This document shows positions 8,506 to 18,170 of a stretch of 64,000 nucleotides of DNA, piece after piece; within the stretch, counting starts at the first letter, position 1; each line of letters starts with the position of its first letter. The stretch lies in NCBI GenBank assembly GCA_910576955.1, contig CAJTJB010000003.1, positions 136,305 to 200,304 of the forward strand, written 5' to 3'. The position numbers and the translations under genes are program-made. Source of the stretch: an uncultured Alphaproteobacteria bacterium (GTDB lineage: Bacteria > Pseudomonadota > Alphaproteobacteria > RF32 > CAG-239). A model generated the notes under the pieces. That model worked only from the letters and a program-made list of their open reading frames with translations, ran no database searches and was not told the DNA's origin.

Positions 8506-8736
8506 GACGTCATTGCGAGAAACAAAGCGACGCTGCAATCTCTCTCTTTTTAATGCGTCATTACGAGGAACAAAGCGACGTGGCAATCTCTCTCTTTTTA
8601 ACGCGTCATTGCGAGGCTTGCAAATGCAAGCCGTGGCAATCTCAAGAGAGTAGGACATAATAAAGCGTGACTGTGTCACCTGTCTATGGATTGCCGCGGC
8701 AATATGTGTCTGACGACACACGCCTCGCAATGACTC
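8506..8736. repeat. Cluster of four REP units
   Basis: Plus-oriented units begin near 8508, 8554 and 8603. A minus-oriented unit lies near 8691-8735. The inner arms differ (for example GGCTTGCAAATGCAAGCC versus GTGTCTGACGACAC) but each is self-complementary. The cluster fills the gap between a terminated plus gene and a convergent minus gene. Confidence 0.8.
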
Positions 8737-8744
8737 ATTTGTAA

Positions 8745-9338
8745 TTACTTCCCATACCCAACAGCCTCTGTCATCACCACTTCTTTATCGCCCTCAAGCC
8801 CGAGCGCTGCTTTAATCTCCGCCCGGTCATAAAGCCCGCGCACCACACATTTCAAACCCTCGGACGCGCAGTAAAGGCTGGTATTTTGATACATCGAGCC
8901 GGCGTGCATCTCGCCGTATTTCTTGTCTTTGGTCACAAACAGCAGGTGCACCGGCGCATCAAGCGCAAATTTTTGCTCTTTGCCGACAACTTCGCGCAAA
9001 TCCTTATCCGATTTCTGCACAAGTACATTGCCTTTCGCGTCATACACATAAACGCCCGTCGGCAGCAACACATACAGTTCCATATCCTGCTGGTTGCGCG
9101 CCGTCGGAATAACACGTTTGCCGTCATCAGAGCTGATGCCCCACGTTGCCCACAACAAATTAGACAAGTGCTGCCCCGAAAGCATTTTCGTATCAAACAT
9201 CCGCCCCGAGCGTCTGGCGCTGATAGCCTCCATTAGCGGCATCCCGCCGCTTGTTTCCGGCACATTAAGCTTAATATCCGCCGCATTCGCCGCCGCCGCA
9301 CTCATCACCATCATAGCTCCCAAAATCAACTTTTTCAT
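8745..9338 (-). CDS. Periplasmic SagB-type nitroreductase family protein
   Basis: Two ATGs are in tandem after AGGAGG. The second (complement ending at 9338) has the better five-base spacing and is taken as start. A Sec signal (MKKLILGAMMVMSAAAANA) is followed by a ~175-residue nitroreductase domain: MEAISARRSGRMFD for the FMN-phosphate site, LLWATWGIS, and GSMYQNTSLYCASEGLKCVVRG. SagB-type family members are FMN flavoproteins that oxidise or reduce various substrates. A signal peptide is seen in a subset, often described as 'nitroreductase family, periplasmic'. Substrate unknown. The gene stands alone between repeats and pbpC. Confidence 0.8.
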   Translation of the reverse strand: MKKLILGAMMVMSAAAANAADIKLNVPETSGGMPLMEAISARRSGRMFDTKMLSGQHLSNLLWATWGISSDDGKRVIPTARNQQDMELYVLLPTGVYVYDAKGNVLVQKSDKDLREVVGKEQKFALDAPVHLLFVTKDKKYGEMHAGSMYQNTSLYCASEGLKCVVRGLYDRAEIKAALGLEGDKEVVMTEAVGYGK

Positions 9339-9396
9339 CATAACCTCCTAAATAATGTTATTATCCCAAAATATAAGCCTTTAAATTAAAAAAAAC

Positions 9397-11712
9397 TTAA
9401 TTTATATGTAAAATCTTTTTGCCGGTGATGGAAACCGTTGCCACCCGCCCCAGATTATCCACGGCGCGAATGGCAGCTTTCCCGTTCGGCAAGTCTGTTT
9501 CAAGGCTGTCAAAGCGTCCGCTTTTGCCGACAAATACATCGTTGACAAACCAAAAAACTTCCGTTGCGTCAGCGTCTGTTTCCGCCTTGAGGGAAATTTT
9601 TGCGTTGGCGGTGTGAGAAATAAGCCTGCTGCCGTTAACCGGCGATTTAATCACCGGCGCCTTGCCCGAAACAATATCGCTGACAACCGCGCAGTTTTCC
9701 GCAAATTCGGGCGGGCGGTTGAGGCGGATTCCGGCTTGTTCATAAATTTTGTATATATCCGAATCCCAAAATTGATAAGCTTTCAGCTCGGTCAGAGGCG
9801 GCATATGGCGGCAGGCGCGTTTGCCCGTGGCTTTGTCAATCGGAATTTTGCGCGTAATGTGCCGATACGGCGTTTTCGTGATGTTGGGAATAAAATAAGT
9901 GCTGCTGGTAATCTCGCAGTCTTCGTCTGCCAATTCGCCGGTTGCAAGGCAAATGTCAACTTTAGTGAGCTCCGGCATATCCGCCGCGAAAACGGGGGCT
10001 TTAATCAGCCCCTCTGCAGCCATCTGCCGGATAAGGGTAAACATCAGCGGCGCCGCCATCTCCCGGCCCACCAGCGCATTGTTTGGCGTGTTGTCAAAAT
10101 TGCCGAGCCACGCCACAAAAACATAATCTCCGGCAATTCCGGCGCTCCATGCATCGCGAAAACCGAAAGATGTTCCCGTCTTCCAGGCAACAAAATAGCC
10201 GTCGCGTTTGGCAAGATAGGGCAGGGCGTGCCTGTCAGTGGCCGGATTGTTTTTTAGCATCTCAACGGTCAAAAAAGCGCTTTCCGGCATAAGCAGCGAC
10301 ACAGCCGGACTCTCTGTTTCTTCCGTAAAATAGCGCAGCTGGCGAAATGCACCCAGATTGCCAAGCATGGCGTAAAGTTCCGCAAGATTTTGCATCGTCA
10401 CCTCCGCCCCGCCGAGCGCCAGCGCCAGACCGTAATGCATTGCCGGCTTGAGTTTCGGAACGCCTGCTTTTTGCAGCAAATCGTAAAAAGAGTTGCCTTT
10501 CAGGGCTTGCAGCAGTTCAACAGCGGGAATATTGCGGCTCTGCACCAAAGCGTCCGTGGCGTTAATCAACCCGCTGAAGCCGTGGTCAAAATTCTCCGGC
10601 GTATACAGCCCGTAGTTTTCGGGAACATCGCGCAACAGCGAGAGCGGATGGATAATTCCTTGTTCTAATGCCAGCGCATAGATAAAGGGTTTTAAGACCG
10701 AGCCCGGCGAGCGCAGCGCCGTCAAGCCGTCCACTTGCCCAGAAATCTCCGCATCAAAAAAGTCCGCCGAACCGGCTTCGGCAATCACTTCCATCGTCTT
10801 ACGGTTAACAATGATTGCCGCAGCGTTCTTCACCCCGAGCGTGCGCTGCTTGTCAATATAGGTCTTGAGAGTTTGTTCAAGTTTTTGCTGCCAAATGCCG
10901 TCCAGCGTGGTGCGAATATTGCCGGTTGTCGTTAGTTTTTTGACGCGGCGGACGGTGTGCATTGCCGTTTTCGGCAGATGTTTTTCAAACAATACCGGCA
11001 GGTCAAATGCCGCCGTTTCGCTTTCCCCGTAAGCCTCGCCCCATAGCGCCTTAAGCCGCTGAACAGCCGCTGCAATGTGTTGCTGCCCGCCTTTTTTGAG
11101 CGGATGCCGCTTTTCCGGATTTTGCGGAATAACCGCCAGTGCCGCCGCCTGCGGCAGATTAAGCCTGTCCGCCTCGGTGTTGAAATAAATGAGCGCCGCC
11201 GCGCCGATACCCTCCACATTTCCGCCCATCGGGCACAGATTGTAATAGGCTTCAGCTATTTCCTCTTTGCTGTAATGACGTTCCAGCTGCAGCGCCCGCA
11301 GAATTTGTATGATTTTGCCGCTAAAAGAAGATGTGTCAAGCCGCCACCGCAGCCGCGCCACCTGCATCGTAAGGGTGGAAGCGCCTTGCCTGCGCCCGCC
11401 CGCCATCATCGCCGCTGCCGCCCGCGCAAGGCTGATAACGTCCACGCCGAAGTGGCTGAAAAATCGTTTATCTTCATAGGTTAAAAGTGCTTTTTTCGTA
11501 TATTCGTTAATCTTTTCATACGGCACAAACAGGCGGTATTTTTCATCTGAAGAAAGCGATAAATTGAGCAAATTGCCCTGCCGGTCAAACACCGCGCGTG
11601 AAAAAGCGTAGGGCTCGAGAAGAGCTGGTTTCGGGCAAAAGGCATAGGCGAAGAATAGCAAAAGCACCCCGCCCGCCGCAAACAGTCCCAATCTTTTTGT
11701 CCGCCATCTCAT
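9397..11712 (-). CDS. pbpC: Penicillin-binding protein 1C
   Basis: A 771-residue bifunctional peptidoglycan synthase anchored by one N-terminal membrane helix (LGLFAAGGVLLLFFAYAF). Residues ~55-220 are the GT51 transglycosylase domain, including YEDKRFFSHFGVD and the GASTLTMQVARL motif. Residues ~290-540 form the transpeptidase with the three penicillin-binding motifs SPGSVLKPF (nucleophile Ser), SRN and KTGTS. The C-terminal ~80 residues are a BiPBP_C beta domain. PBP1C differs from PBP1A/1B in this tail and in pairing with an alpha-2-macroglobulin. The start overlaps the stop of that upstream gene by one base (TGATG), so translation is coupled. Confidence 0.93.
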   Translation of the reverse strand: MRWRTKRLGLFAAGGVLLLFFAYAFCPKPALLEPYAFSRAVFDRQGNLLNLSLSSDEKYRLFVPYEKINEYTKKALLTYEDKRFFSHFGVDVISLARAAAAMMAGGRRQGASTLTMQVARLRWRLDTSSFSGKIIQILRALQLERHYSKEEIAEAYYNLCPMGGNVEGIGAAALIYFNTEADRLNLPQAAALAVIPQNPEKRHPLKKGGQQHIAAAVQRLKALWGEAYGESETAAFDLPVLFEKHLPKTAMHTVRRVKKLTTTGNIRTTLDGIWQQKLEQTLKTYIDKQRTLGVKNAAAIIVNRKTMEVIAEAGSADFFDAEISGQVDGLTALRSPGSVLKPFIYALALEQGIIHPLSLLRDVPENYGLYTPENFDHGFSGLINATDALVQSRNIPAVELLQALKGNSFYDLLQKAGVPKLKPAMHYGLALALGGAEVTMQNLAELYAMLGNLGAFRQLRYFTEETESPAVSLLMPESAFLTVEMLKNNPATDRHALPYLAKRDGYFVAWKTGTSFGFRDAWSAGIAGDYVFVAWLGNFDNTPNNALVGREMAAPLMFTLIRQMAAEGLIKAPVFAADMPELTKVDICLATGELADEDCEITSSTYFIPNITKTPYRHITRKIPIDKATGKRACRHMPPLTELKAYQFWDSDIYKIYEQAGIRLNRPPEFAENCAVVSDIVSGKAPVIKSPVNGSRLISHTANAKISLKAETDADATEVFWFVNDVFVGKSGRFDSLETDLPNGKAAIRAVDNLGRVATVSITGKKILHIN

Positions 11713-14700
11713 CAGTGAATCTGTATCAATTCCGGCAGGTTATGGGCATAAATTTTCGGGTCATACATCGCAGACGCATATGCCGCAGGAAACATAAAAC
11801 GCCCTTCTGCCGTTAGTTTGGCTGTATAGCTGATGGTCACCGTATCATTTTCTGCCATATCAAAATAAGCCAGCATCCGGTCTTCGCGAGCCTCGCTATG
11901 TGAAAGATATCCTGTGCTGCTGATCGACCCGCGCACAATCTCGAACCCGCCTGCGAGCAAATCAACCACAGCCACATTGCTGATATATTTCTTGCTCGTA
12001 TTTTTAACCGTTATTTCCACCATAACCTCATTGCCGAGTTGCAAATAATTCGGGGAATGCAAATATGTGCCATCTGTATTTTTCAGCGTTTTTGCAATCT
12101 GCAGCCCGTTTGCGACGGCTTTATCGGGGAGAGTGCGGAGAAAACCCTCTTGCTCAATGGTATAGAAAAACGGTTTATCGGCAGAAAGTTTCAGTTCTTT
12201 AAGGTACGGAGCGGTTTCCGCTACGCTGTAAAGCCCGTTTTGGGTTGCGCGTGCCCCGTCAAAGCGGATAGCATTCGCCCCGTTTTCCTGTCCGGCCTCG
12301 CTTAATGCCAAAATAGCAAATGCCGAAAAGACAGTGTTAAAATTCTGTTGTTCCAACGGTTGCAGCAGCTTTTCAATATCTTCAACGCTGTTTTTAACAT
12401 TCTGTCCGGCAAAAACTTTATTGGCGATATATAAATAGCGGGCATTGTCAAGGTCAGAGGTACCGAATTGATAGAGTGCCATCAGCGGCAGAGCTTTTTT
12501 CGGGTTATGCAAAAGCTGGTAGCCGGCGGCAATATACGCACCGTTAAGGGTAGATTTCCACTTGTCGCCGAAATCGCGCTCCAGCACGTCTTCAAGGTTT
12601 AAGAGATAGTTTGTCGTCACCTCTCCGGCTTCGGTCAAAACATAAGCCGCATATGCCGCGAGCGTGTCGTTTTCGTCCGCCGGATTTTCCGCCGCCACGG
12701 TTTTGGCAAAACGGATTGCCCCGTCATACACGCCTTTGGGCACATTAAAGCCGTATTTTTTGGCTGCGGTTAAAAATTCCAGCGCATAAACCGACACAAA
12801 CTTGTCGCTTTGCAAATCAGGTCCGCCCCACATTGCAAAGCTGCCGTCTGCCTTTTGCCGGTCAATAAGCTTGGCAAGCACGTCATCGTATGTGTCATAA
12901 ACAAATTTGCTGTCCACATACGCCGCCGCGTCTGCAGCCGGCAGTTTAAACAGCAACACCATCGCCGGAAAGATTTTGCTGACAGACTGCTCGGTGCACG
13001 AGTGCGGATATTTCCCGAGGTATTGCAGCAGTCCTTTGGTTAATATCAGCGGGGAGGTCGAGGCATAAACCTTTTGCGACCGCTGATAAGGGTAAAACTC
13101 TTTGACAAAGTTTTTCAGCGTAATCTGCCGGTTGGCTTTTCCCGCGGTAACCTCGGTAGTAAACGGCACGGCGGGGCGAACAGCCAGCTCGTGAGACATA
13201 ACGGCGCGTTTTTCGGGGTCGCTGACCGCCTCTGCCGTAAAGGTAATTGTTTGCGCTCCGAGTGCGTCAGAACCCGCCGCAAAATTGAATGAAACAGAAT
13301 CTTCTCCGTCTTCATCAATTTCAAGCACTGTGCTGCTGTCGCCCAAAAGATAAATCCCTTTCGTTGCCGAAACCGACAGGCGGACTTTATAGCCCTTGCC
13401 GCTTCCCTTAACCAGATTGCTGACCGCAGCGCCCACCTTGAAATCTTTATCATCAGGAGATACATAGAGCGGACCGGTCAGTGTCAGTGCAAAGTCGCCG
13501 CGCACAAACACGCTTTTTTCCGCCGCGCCCGATTTTTCGGCGTTCATGCCTGCAGCCATAATTTTCATCTCGCCGTTAAATGTTTCCGGAACGGTATAGG
13601 TGAAAAACTTCTCTTCGGGTCCAGCTTTAAGCACGCCGCTCCAAAATGCCGCGGGCTTGTTTTGTTTGCGGGCAAACGGGTTCAGCATTTTCAAAAGTTC
13701 CTTGTCTTCTTCAGCGTCTGCGCCGCCGCCCGGTGCCGCAAGCAGCAAAGCAAGTTTTGTATCCGGCAGCACCAAATCAAGAATTTGTTTGGTAACGACT
13801 TGCAGCGCCTTTTTCGGAATAAAAAACCGGATAGGGGAGGGGAGCTTATAGTCCGAAACCTGCAAAATTCCCGTATTCACGCCCCATAAAAAGATGTTTG
13901 CGTCTTCGGGCGTTTTATAGCCGATAGCCAGCTCTTCTCCGGGCTTGACACTTTCGGGAACGGAAAGCTCAATCGGCAGGTCAAACGCTTTCTTGTTAAT
14001 GTCAAACGGCGCAATGCCATAGCTTAACGGCTTGTCAAAAATCTCTTCGGCGGTAATGTCGCGGGCAATCGCCGCATTCAGATAAGCATTGCCGACAATT
14101 CCTTCGGGCAGGTCGATTTCCTGCACGCTGGCTTTGCTGTCGGTTTTAAACCATTTGTAAGCATAAACTTTGTCTTGCTCAATGCTCAACAGCCCCAGCC
14201 CTTTAAAGGGCGCGCGGATTTGAACCCTGATCGTGTCGCCGGCGGCATATTCCTTTTTATCAAGTGTCAGGGAAAGGTTTTGCTGTTTGTCTTCTTTAAA
14301 GTTTTCATTAGCCGCACCGGCAACGCTGTATTTCAGGTTCAGGATTTCTTTGCCGCTCTTATCTGAAATTTCGAGCACAAAATCGCCGGCTGTTGCCGTA
14401 TCAAGTTCAACATCGCTTCCCTCGGACCCGATTTTGCAAAAATCGGTCTTGATAAGTTTGTTTTTATAGGTAGTTGCGTAATGGTAAGTCCCGTTTTCGG
14501 CAAGCTCAAGCACGCGGCTTTCCTGCTTGGCAAAAATATGAAGTATTAAATCATCCGCAGCAATTTGTTTTAAATTGTTGTCAATCGCAATAACGTGAAT
14601 TTTATGCGCGCTGTTTTGCGGCAGAAAAGAGAGGTCATTGTCTTCCGTATCGGTTTTATACCCGAGAAGATAGCTGTTTGGCGAGAAAAGCCCCGAAATA

Positions 14701-17225
14701 GTTTTTTCAACGCCTCTGCCTCCCTCAAGCTCCAATCCGGTCAAAACGGCAACAATGCGATAAGTACCGCGGTAGTGGAGGTTAATGTCAAAACTTGTCG
14801 AGCCGTTTTCATTGGTTTCCTGCATAGAAAGGTCTTCTTTATACGACCGGAGGTTAACCCCCTTTGATGCCGGATCATAAAACACATAGTCCTTATATTC
14901 ATCAAACTGAAAACGGGCGGGAAACACCGTGTAATAGCCTTTAATGCCATGTGCGGCAGCGGGCGTGCCGTAAAGGTTTGCCAAATCGGCTTTAATTGTG
15001 GCAACATCAGCAGTGTTCCATCCTTTGCCGCTGGCAGGGTCAAACGCCAACTTGAGTTTCAGCGTGTCGGGCAGAAATTCCTCCGCATCAAAATCCACGC
15101 TGTCAACAAATTCTTCATAGTTTCCGGTGTTTTTGTAAAGCGAGAGCGTATATCTCCCCAAAGGCGCGGTTGCGGGCAGGGTGTAAGACATCGTATCAAG
15201 TCCGCTGGCAGCGGAAACAAAGCTCTTTTGACTCACAACTTTCCAATCTGCCGTCCTGATTTTGGCAACCAACGGTATTCCCGCTGCCGGTTTCAGGTTT
15301 TCGAGCCGTGTCATAATGCCGAAATGCGCCGTTTCATTCGGGCGGTAAATGCCGCGGTCGGAAAATAAAAAGGCTTTCAGTTTATCTTGTTTGCTTTCGG
15401 TATATTCCCCGCCGACATCATAGCGCGAATAATCCAAAACCCGATCGTTTTTCCACACCGGAATAAAGCTCATATCGCCGTTAAGGGAGATTTTATAAGC
15501 CACGGCGCGTTTGTCGTTTTTAAGCTCCTCAAACGAGGGCAGTTCCGCCATTCCCTGATTATTTGTTTCCGCAGATAACACCGGCTGCCCGTTCACGCCG
15601 AGCACCTCGACTTTTGCGCCTGCCGCCGGTTCGCCGTCGGAGATATTCGCCACAAAAAGGGTATGGCTGCCGTCGGCATTGTCTTTAACAATCACTCCGA
15701 GATCTGTCGCCATAATCAGCCGCCTGTCTGCCGGCGTCACCGTGTTGTTGCCGTCTTTTCCCCGCAGCGTAATCAAAAATACGCCGGTTTTGCCCTTAAG
15801 GTAAGGGGTTAAATCCAGCGAGGAATAATTAAGCTTTCTCGGGTCTTGATTATTAATTGCCAGCTCTTTTTCATAAACAGTGGCAATATTGTCTTCATTA
15901 AAATAATAGTTTTGAAAATACGGAGAGGCAAAATTTCCGCCGGTCTGCGTCACAAGATGGTTCAGGTCTTCTTCAAATATTTTTGCAATTTTGACCTGCA
16001 GGGCAGAAACGCCGCGGGAAGAAAAAGACACGCTTTTTTGCGTTTGCAGCGGAATAATAGCGCCGTCAAAGCGAATAGCCGCCTCTTGCGGATAATTTTC
16101 CGAGCGGATGACCTGCTCTACCGAACCAAGCGAATATCCCTCTTTAGAGGTTACATCGCTGCTGACTATCACCCGCAGTGCAGCGTCCCTTTTGGGCAGG
16201 TGATAGCTGAAAAAGCGGCTGTTTACGCCCTCGGGAGCGGGCAGCTGTTCAGTTTCAAGCTTCACCCAGCGGGCATCTTTAGAGAAGTTTCCGCCCCATA
16301 CGTTATTGCAGTTTTCTTGGCAAGAGGCAAGGGAAACCCGTCCCTCCAAGCTTTCATTGTCAACCGCGGAAGAAAAATCTATCCGGATTACTTGCGAGGG
16401 TTCGTTGTCGTCGTTGCGGACAATGCTGCTTGTGATATTGTTGACTTTAAAATAAGTGCTGACAGAGGGAATGGTCACTTTGGCTTCAGCGTCTTTTCGG
16501 ACATCGGCATTGGCAATCGGCGTGTTGTCATAGATATTTCTGACACCACTGACAGTAACCGTCGCAAAATCGTCAACCTTGCCCAGTTGCACCGGATCAG
16601 AGATAATATGCAGCATCCGCCCGTTATCTTTAAGCGTATATGTAAAATCGTAGCTGTTGCCGCCGGCGGTTGTAATCTTCACGCCTTTTTTTATACTGTC
16701 TTCCCTGATAGGATAGGAAAACTCAAACGATGCCGTAACGGATTTTTTGCGAATATCCAGCGGGTTTTCATAAAAATCTTGCGCCCTGCGGTGTGCCAAA
16801 AATTTGGGGACGCGAAAATCAAATGTCCGTTCTTTCAGTTTTATCCCCGCGGCAAAAATCTCTTCGGGCAGCGTTACCTTATATTTTTGTCCCGGAATCC
16901 AGTGTTTCTGTATGCGGAAAGTCAAAAGGTCACCGGCAGAAAAATGCCAAATTCCGTCGGCATGGGGCTTAATGTCTATACCGCTCAAAGAAAGGCGCTG
17001 CAAAGCCTCGGGCGCCGCCACGTTAGTATCAAAAAAGACATCCAGATAATTTCCGAGCGGCTTGCCGCCATAAGCTCTGGGCGGAGAAACCATGCTGATT
17101 TGGGCTTCCGTTATTTTGGTCGCCTGAAACAGCCAGTTGCTGAAATAGGTTTTATAAGCCCATATTCCGCCGCCGATAATAACGGCTGCCGCGGCAATCA
17201 CTGCCGCCAGAGTTGATTTTTTCAT
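11712..17225 (-). CDS. Bacterial alpha-2-macroglobulin (YfhM-type)
   Basis: An 1837-residue periplasmic protease trap with one N-terminal hydrophobic segment (AAVIAAAAVIIGGGIWAY). There is no lipobox, so it is probably inner-membrane anchored or Sec-processed rather than a lipoprotein as in E. coli. The order is macroglobulin-like beta domains, the MG2 region (SDRGIYRPNETAHFG near residue 630), and the thioester domain with PHSCTEQSVSK. The reactive Cys is near residue 1410 and the C-x-E-Q thioester is intact. It ends with a C-terminal MG10-like domain. Known partner PbpC repairs the wall while the macroglobulin covalently traps invading proteases. It is first in a two-gene operon and shares one base with pbpC. 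Confidence 0.92.
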   Translation of the reverse strand: MKKSTLAAVIAAAAVIIGGGIWAYKTYFSNWLFQATKITEAQISMVSPPRAYGGKPLGNYLDVFFDTNVAAPEALQRLSLSGIDIKPHADGIWHFSAGDLLTFRIQKHWIPGQKYKVTLPEEIFAAGIKLKERTFDFRVPKFLAHRRAQDFYENPLDIRKKSVTASFEFSYPIREDSIKKGVKITTAGGNSYDFTYTLKDNGRMLHIISDPVQLGKVDDFATVTVSGVRNIYDNTPIANADVRKDAEAKVTIPSVSTYFKVNNITSSIVRNDDNEPSQVIRIDFSSAVDNESLEGRVSLASCQENCNNVWGGNFSKDARWVKLETEQLPAPEGVNSRFFSYHLPKRDAALRVIVSSDVTSKEGYSLGSVEQVIRSENYPQEAAIRFDGAIIPLQTQKSVSFSSRGVSALQVKIAKIFEEDLNHLVTQTGGNFASPYFQNYYFNEDNIATVYEKELAINNQDPRKLNYSSLDLTPYLKGKTGVFLITLRGKDGNNTVTPADRRLIMATDLGVIVKDNADGSHTLFVANISDGEPAAGAKVEVLGVNGQPVLSAETNNQGMAELPSFEELKNDKRAVAYKISLNGDMSFIPVWKNDRVLDYSRYDVGGEYTESKQDKLKAFLFSDRGIYRPNETAHFGIMTRLENLKPAAGIPLVAKIRTADWKVVSQKSFVSAASGLDTMSYTLPATAPLGRYTLSLYKNTGNYEEFVDSVDFDAEEFLPDTLKLKLAFDPASGKGWNTADVATIKADLANLYGTPAAAHGIKGYYTVFPARFQFDEYKDYVFYDPASKGVNLRSYKEDLSMQETNENGSTSFDINLHYRGTYRIVAVLTGLELEGGRGVEKTISGLFSPNSYLLGYKTDTEDNDLSFLPQNSAHKIHVIAIDNNLKQIAADDLILHIFAKQESRVLELAENGTYHYATTYKNKLIKTDFCKIGSEGSDVELDTATAGDFVLEISDKSGKEILNLKYSVAGAANENFKEDKQQNLSLTLDKKEYAAGDTIRVQIRAPFKGLGLLSIEQDKVYAYKWFKTDSKASVQEIDLPEGIVGNAYLNAAIARDITAEEIFDKPLSYGIAPFDINKKAFDLPIELSVPESVKPGEELAIGYKTPEDANIFLWGVNTGILQVSDYKLPSPIRFFIPKKALQVVTKQILDLVLPDTKLALLLAAPGGGADAEEDKELLKMLNPFARKQNKPAAFWSGVLKAGPEEKFFTYTVPETFNGEMKIMAAGMNAEKSGAAEKSVFVRGDFALTLTGPLYVSPDDKDFKVGAAVSNLVKGSGKGYKVRLSVSATKGIYLLGDSSTVLEIDEDGEDSVSFNFAAGSDALGAQTITFTAEAVSDPEKRAVMSHELAVRPAVPFTTEVTAGKANRQITLKNFVKEFYPYQRSQKVYASTSPLILTKGLLQYLGKYPHSCTEQSVSKIFPAMVLLFKLPAADAAAYVDSKFVYDTYDDVLAKLIDRQKADGSFAMWGGPDLQSDKFVSVYALEFLTAAKKYGFNVPKGVYDGAIRFAKTVAAENPADENDTLAAYAAYVLTEAGEVTTNYLLNLEDVLERDFGDKWKSTLNGAYIAAGYQLLHNPKKALPLMALYQFGTSDLDNARYLYIANKVFAGQNVKNSVEDIEKLLQPLEQQNFNTVFSAFAILALSEAGQENGANAIRFDGARATQNGLYSVAETAPYLKELKLSADKPFFYTIEQEGFLRTLPDKAVANGLQIAKTLKNTDGTYLHSPNYLQLGNEVMVEITVKNTSKKYISNVAVVDLLAGGFEIVRGSISSTGYLSHSEAREDRMLAYFDMAENDTVTISYTAKLTAEGRFMFPAAYASAMYDPKIYAHNLPELIQIH

Positions 17226-17412
17226 TTATGCCCCCATATCCGCAAAATTAAGATTCTTTTAAACAGAGTGCATTTTTTTGCTCTAACAGTCAATTTTATA
17301 TCCATACTGTAAACAATTTTTTATTGCAAAACTTTTGAGATAGCAGTTGACAAAGCATAAAAAATCAGGCACTATATCAACATTGTTTAATTCCTTAAAA
17401 AAGGAGGGGAAT

Positions 17413-18117
17413 ATGGCAGAAGTCAAGGTATGTTTGGTAACGGGCGCGGCAAGCTTAATCGGGCAGCATATCGTTGCCGAGCTGGTGGCTGCCAAACACA
17501 AGGTTATCGCGCTGGGCGACCCGAATGATACCTTTATGCCGGATGTCTTAACCAAACGGCGGATAAAAATCAACACCGCCCTGCCGGTCACGGCTGCCTC
17601 TTTTAAGAAACACGATGTCCAGTTTTGTTTCGGAGATGTCGGTGATATTTCGTTTCTCGCCTCGGTTTTTTCGGGCGCGGTGCAAAATGAAATCAAGCTC
17701 GAATATGTGTTTCACCTTGCCGCGAATAAAGCGATTCAAAAGAGCGCGCCAGCCGCATATCACCCCGAGTTTATCGCCACGGCAAACGTTTTGGAAGTCG
17801 TGCGCGCCTATTGGCAGGAGCATAAAGAAACGTTTAAGGGCTTTTTCTACGCTGCGGAAAACAATGCCAAATCCGACAAAGTCGAGGCTATGTTGAAGAA
17901 GCTGCACGAAAAAGACGGCTTTCCGGCAGAGGTTTTCAAAGACGAGAATGTTCCGGTGGGGGCAGGGTATAAGGGGCGCACGTCGCTTGCCTCGCTTTAC
18001 CGCGTTTTAACACCGTTTGCCGTTTCAAACAAATGGGAAAGCGCCGACACGGAAGATTGCTATATCAGCCGCATCACCCGCGCCGTCACCCGCTTGATAG
18101 AAACATCTGAAAACTAG
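17413..18117 (+). CDS. Extended SDR-like (NAD-dependent epimerase/dehydratase-like) protein
   Basis: The start is the ATG at 17413, preceded by AAGGAGGGG. An in-frame upstream extension overlaps the presumed promoter (TTGACA near 17347). The 234-residue protein begins AEVKVCLVTGAASLIGQHIVAEL, a Rossmann nucleotide-binding loop of the T-G-x-x-x-x-I-G type. It continues with CFGDVGDISFLASVF and VFHLAANKAIQKSAP, the usual third and fourth strands of epimerases. The catalytic Y-x-x-x-K is not obvious: the region that should hold it reads GFFYAAENNAKSDKVE. The C-terminal substrate-binding half is short. It may therefore be a non-catalytic NAD(P) sensor or a divergent reductase. Confidence 0.7.
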   Translation: MAEVKVCLVTGAASLIGQHIVAELVAAKHKVIALGDPNDTFMPDVLTKRRIKINTALPVTAASFKKHDVQFCFGDVGDISFLASVFSGAVQNEIKLEYVFHLAANKAIQKSAPAAYHPEFIATANVLEVVRAYWQEHKETFKGFFYAAENNAKSDKVEAMLKKLHEKDGFPAEVFKDENVPVGAGYKGRTSLASLYRVLTPFAVSNKWESADTEDCYISRITRAVTRLIETSEN

Positions 18118-18170
18118 CTTCATATTTTTAGCACTATCTCTCATTTATCTCCGCCTCTCTCTCTTTAAGC

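Noticed and set aside
8506..8736. Possible CRISPR array
   Set aside because: Units are palindromes of varying internal sequence, irregular spacing and both orientations; no constant repeat/spacer pattern and no cas genes.
15846..17216. A 456-codon plus-strand open frame
   Set aside because: Lies wholly antisense to the alpha-2-macroglobulin gene, which has clear family motifs; no ribosome site or recognisable product. It is a codon-bias shadow.
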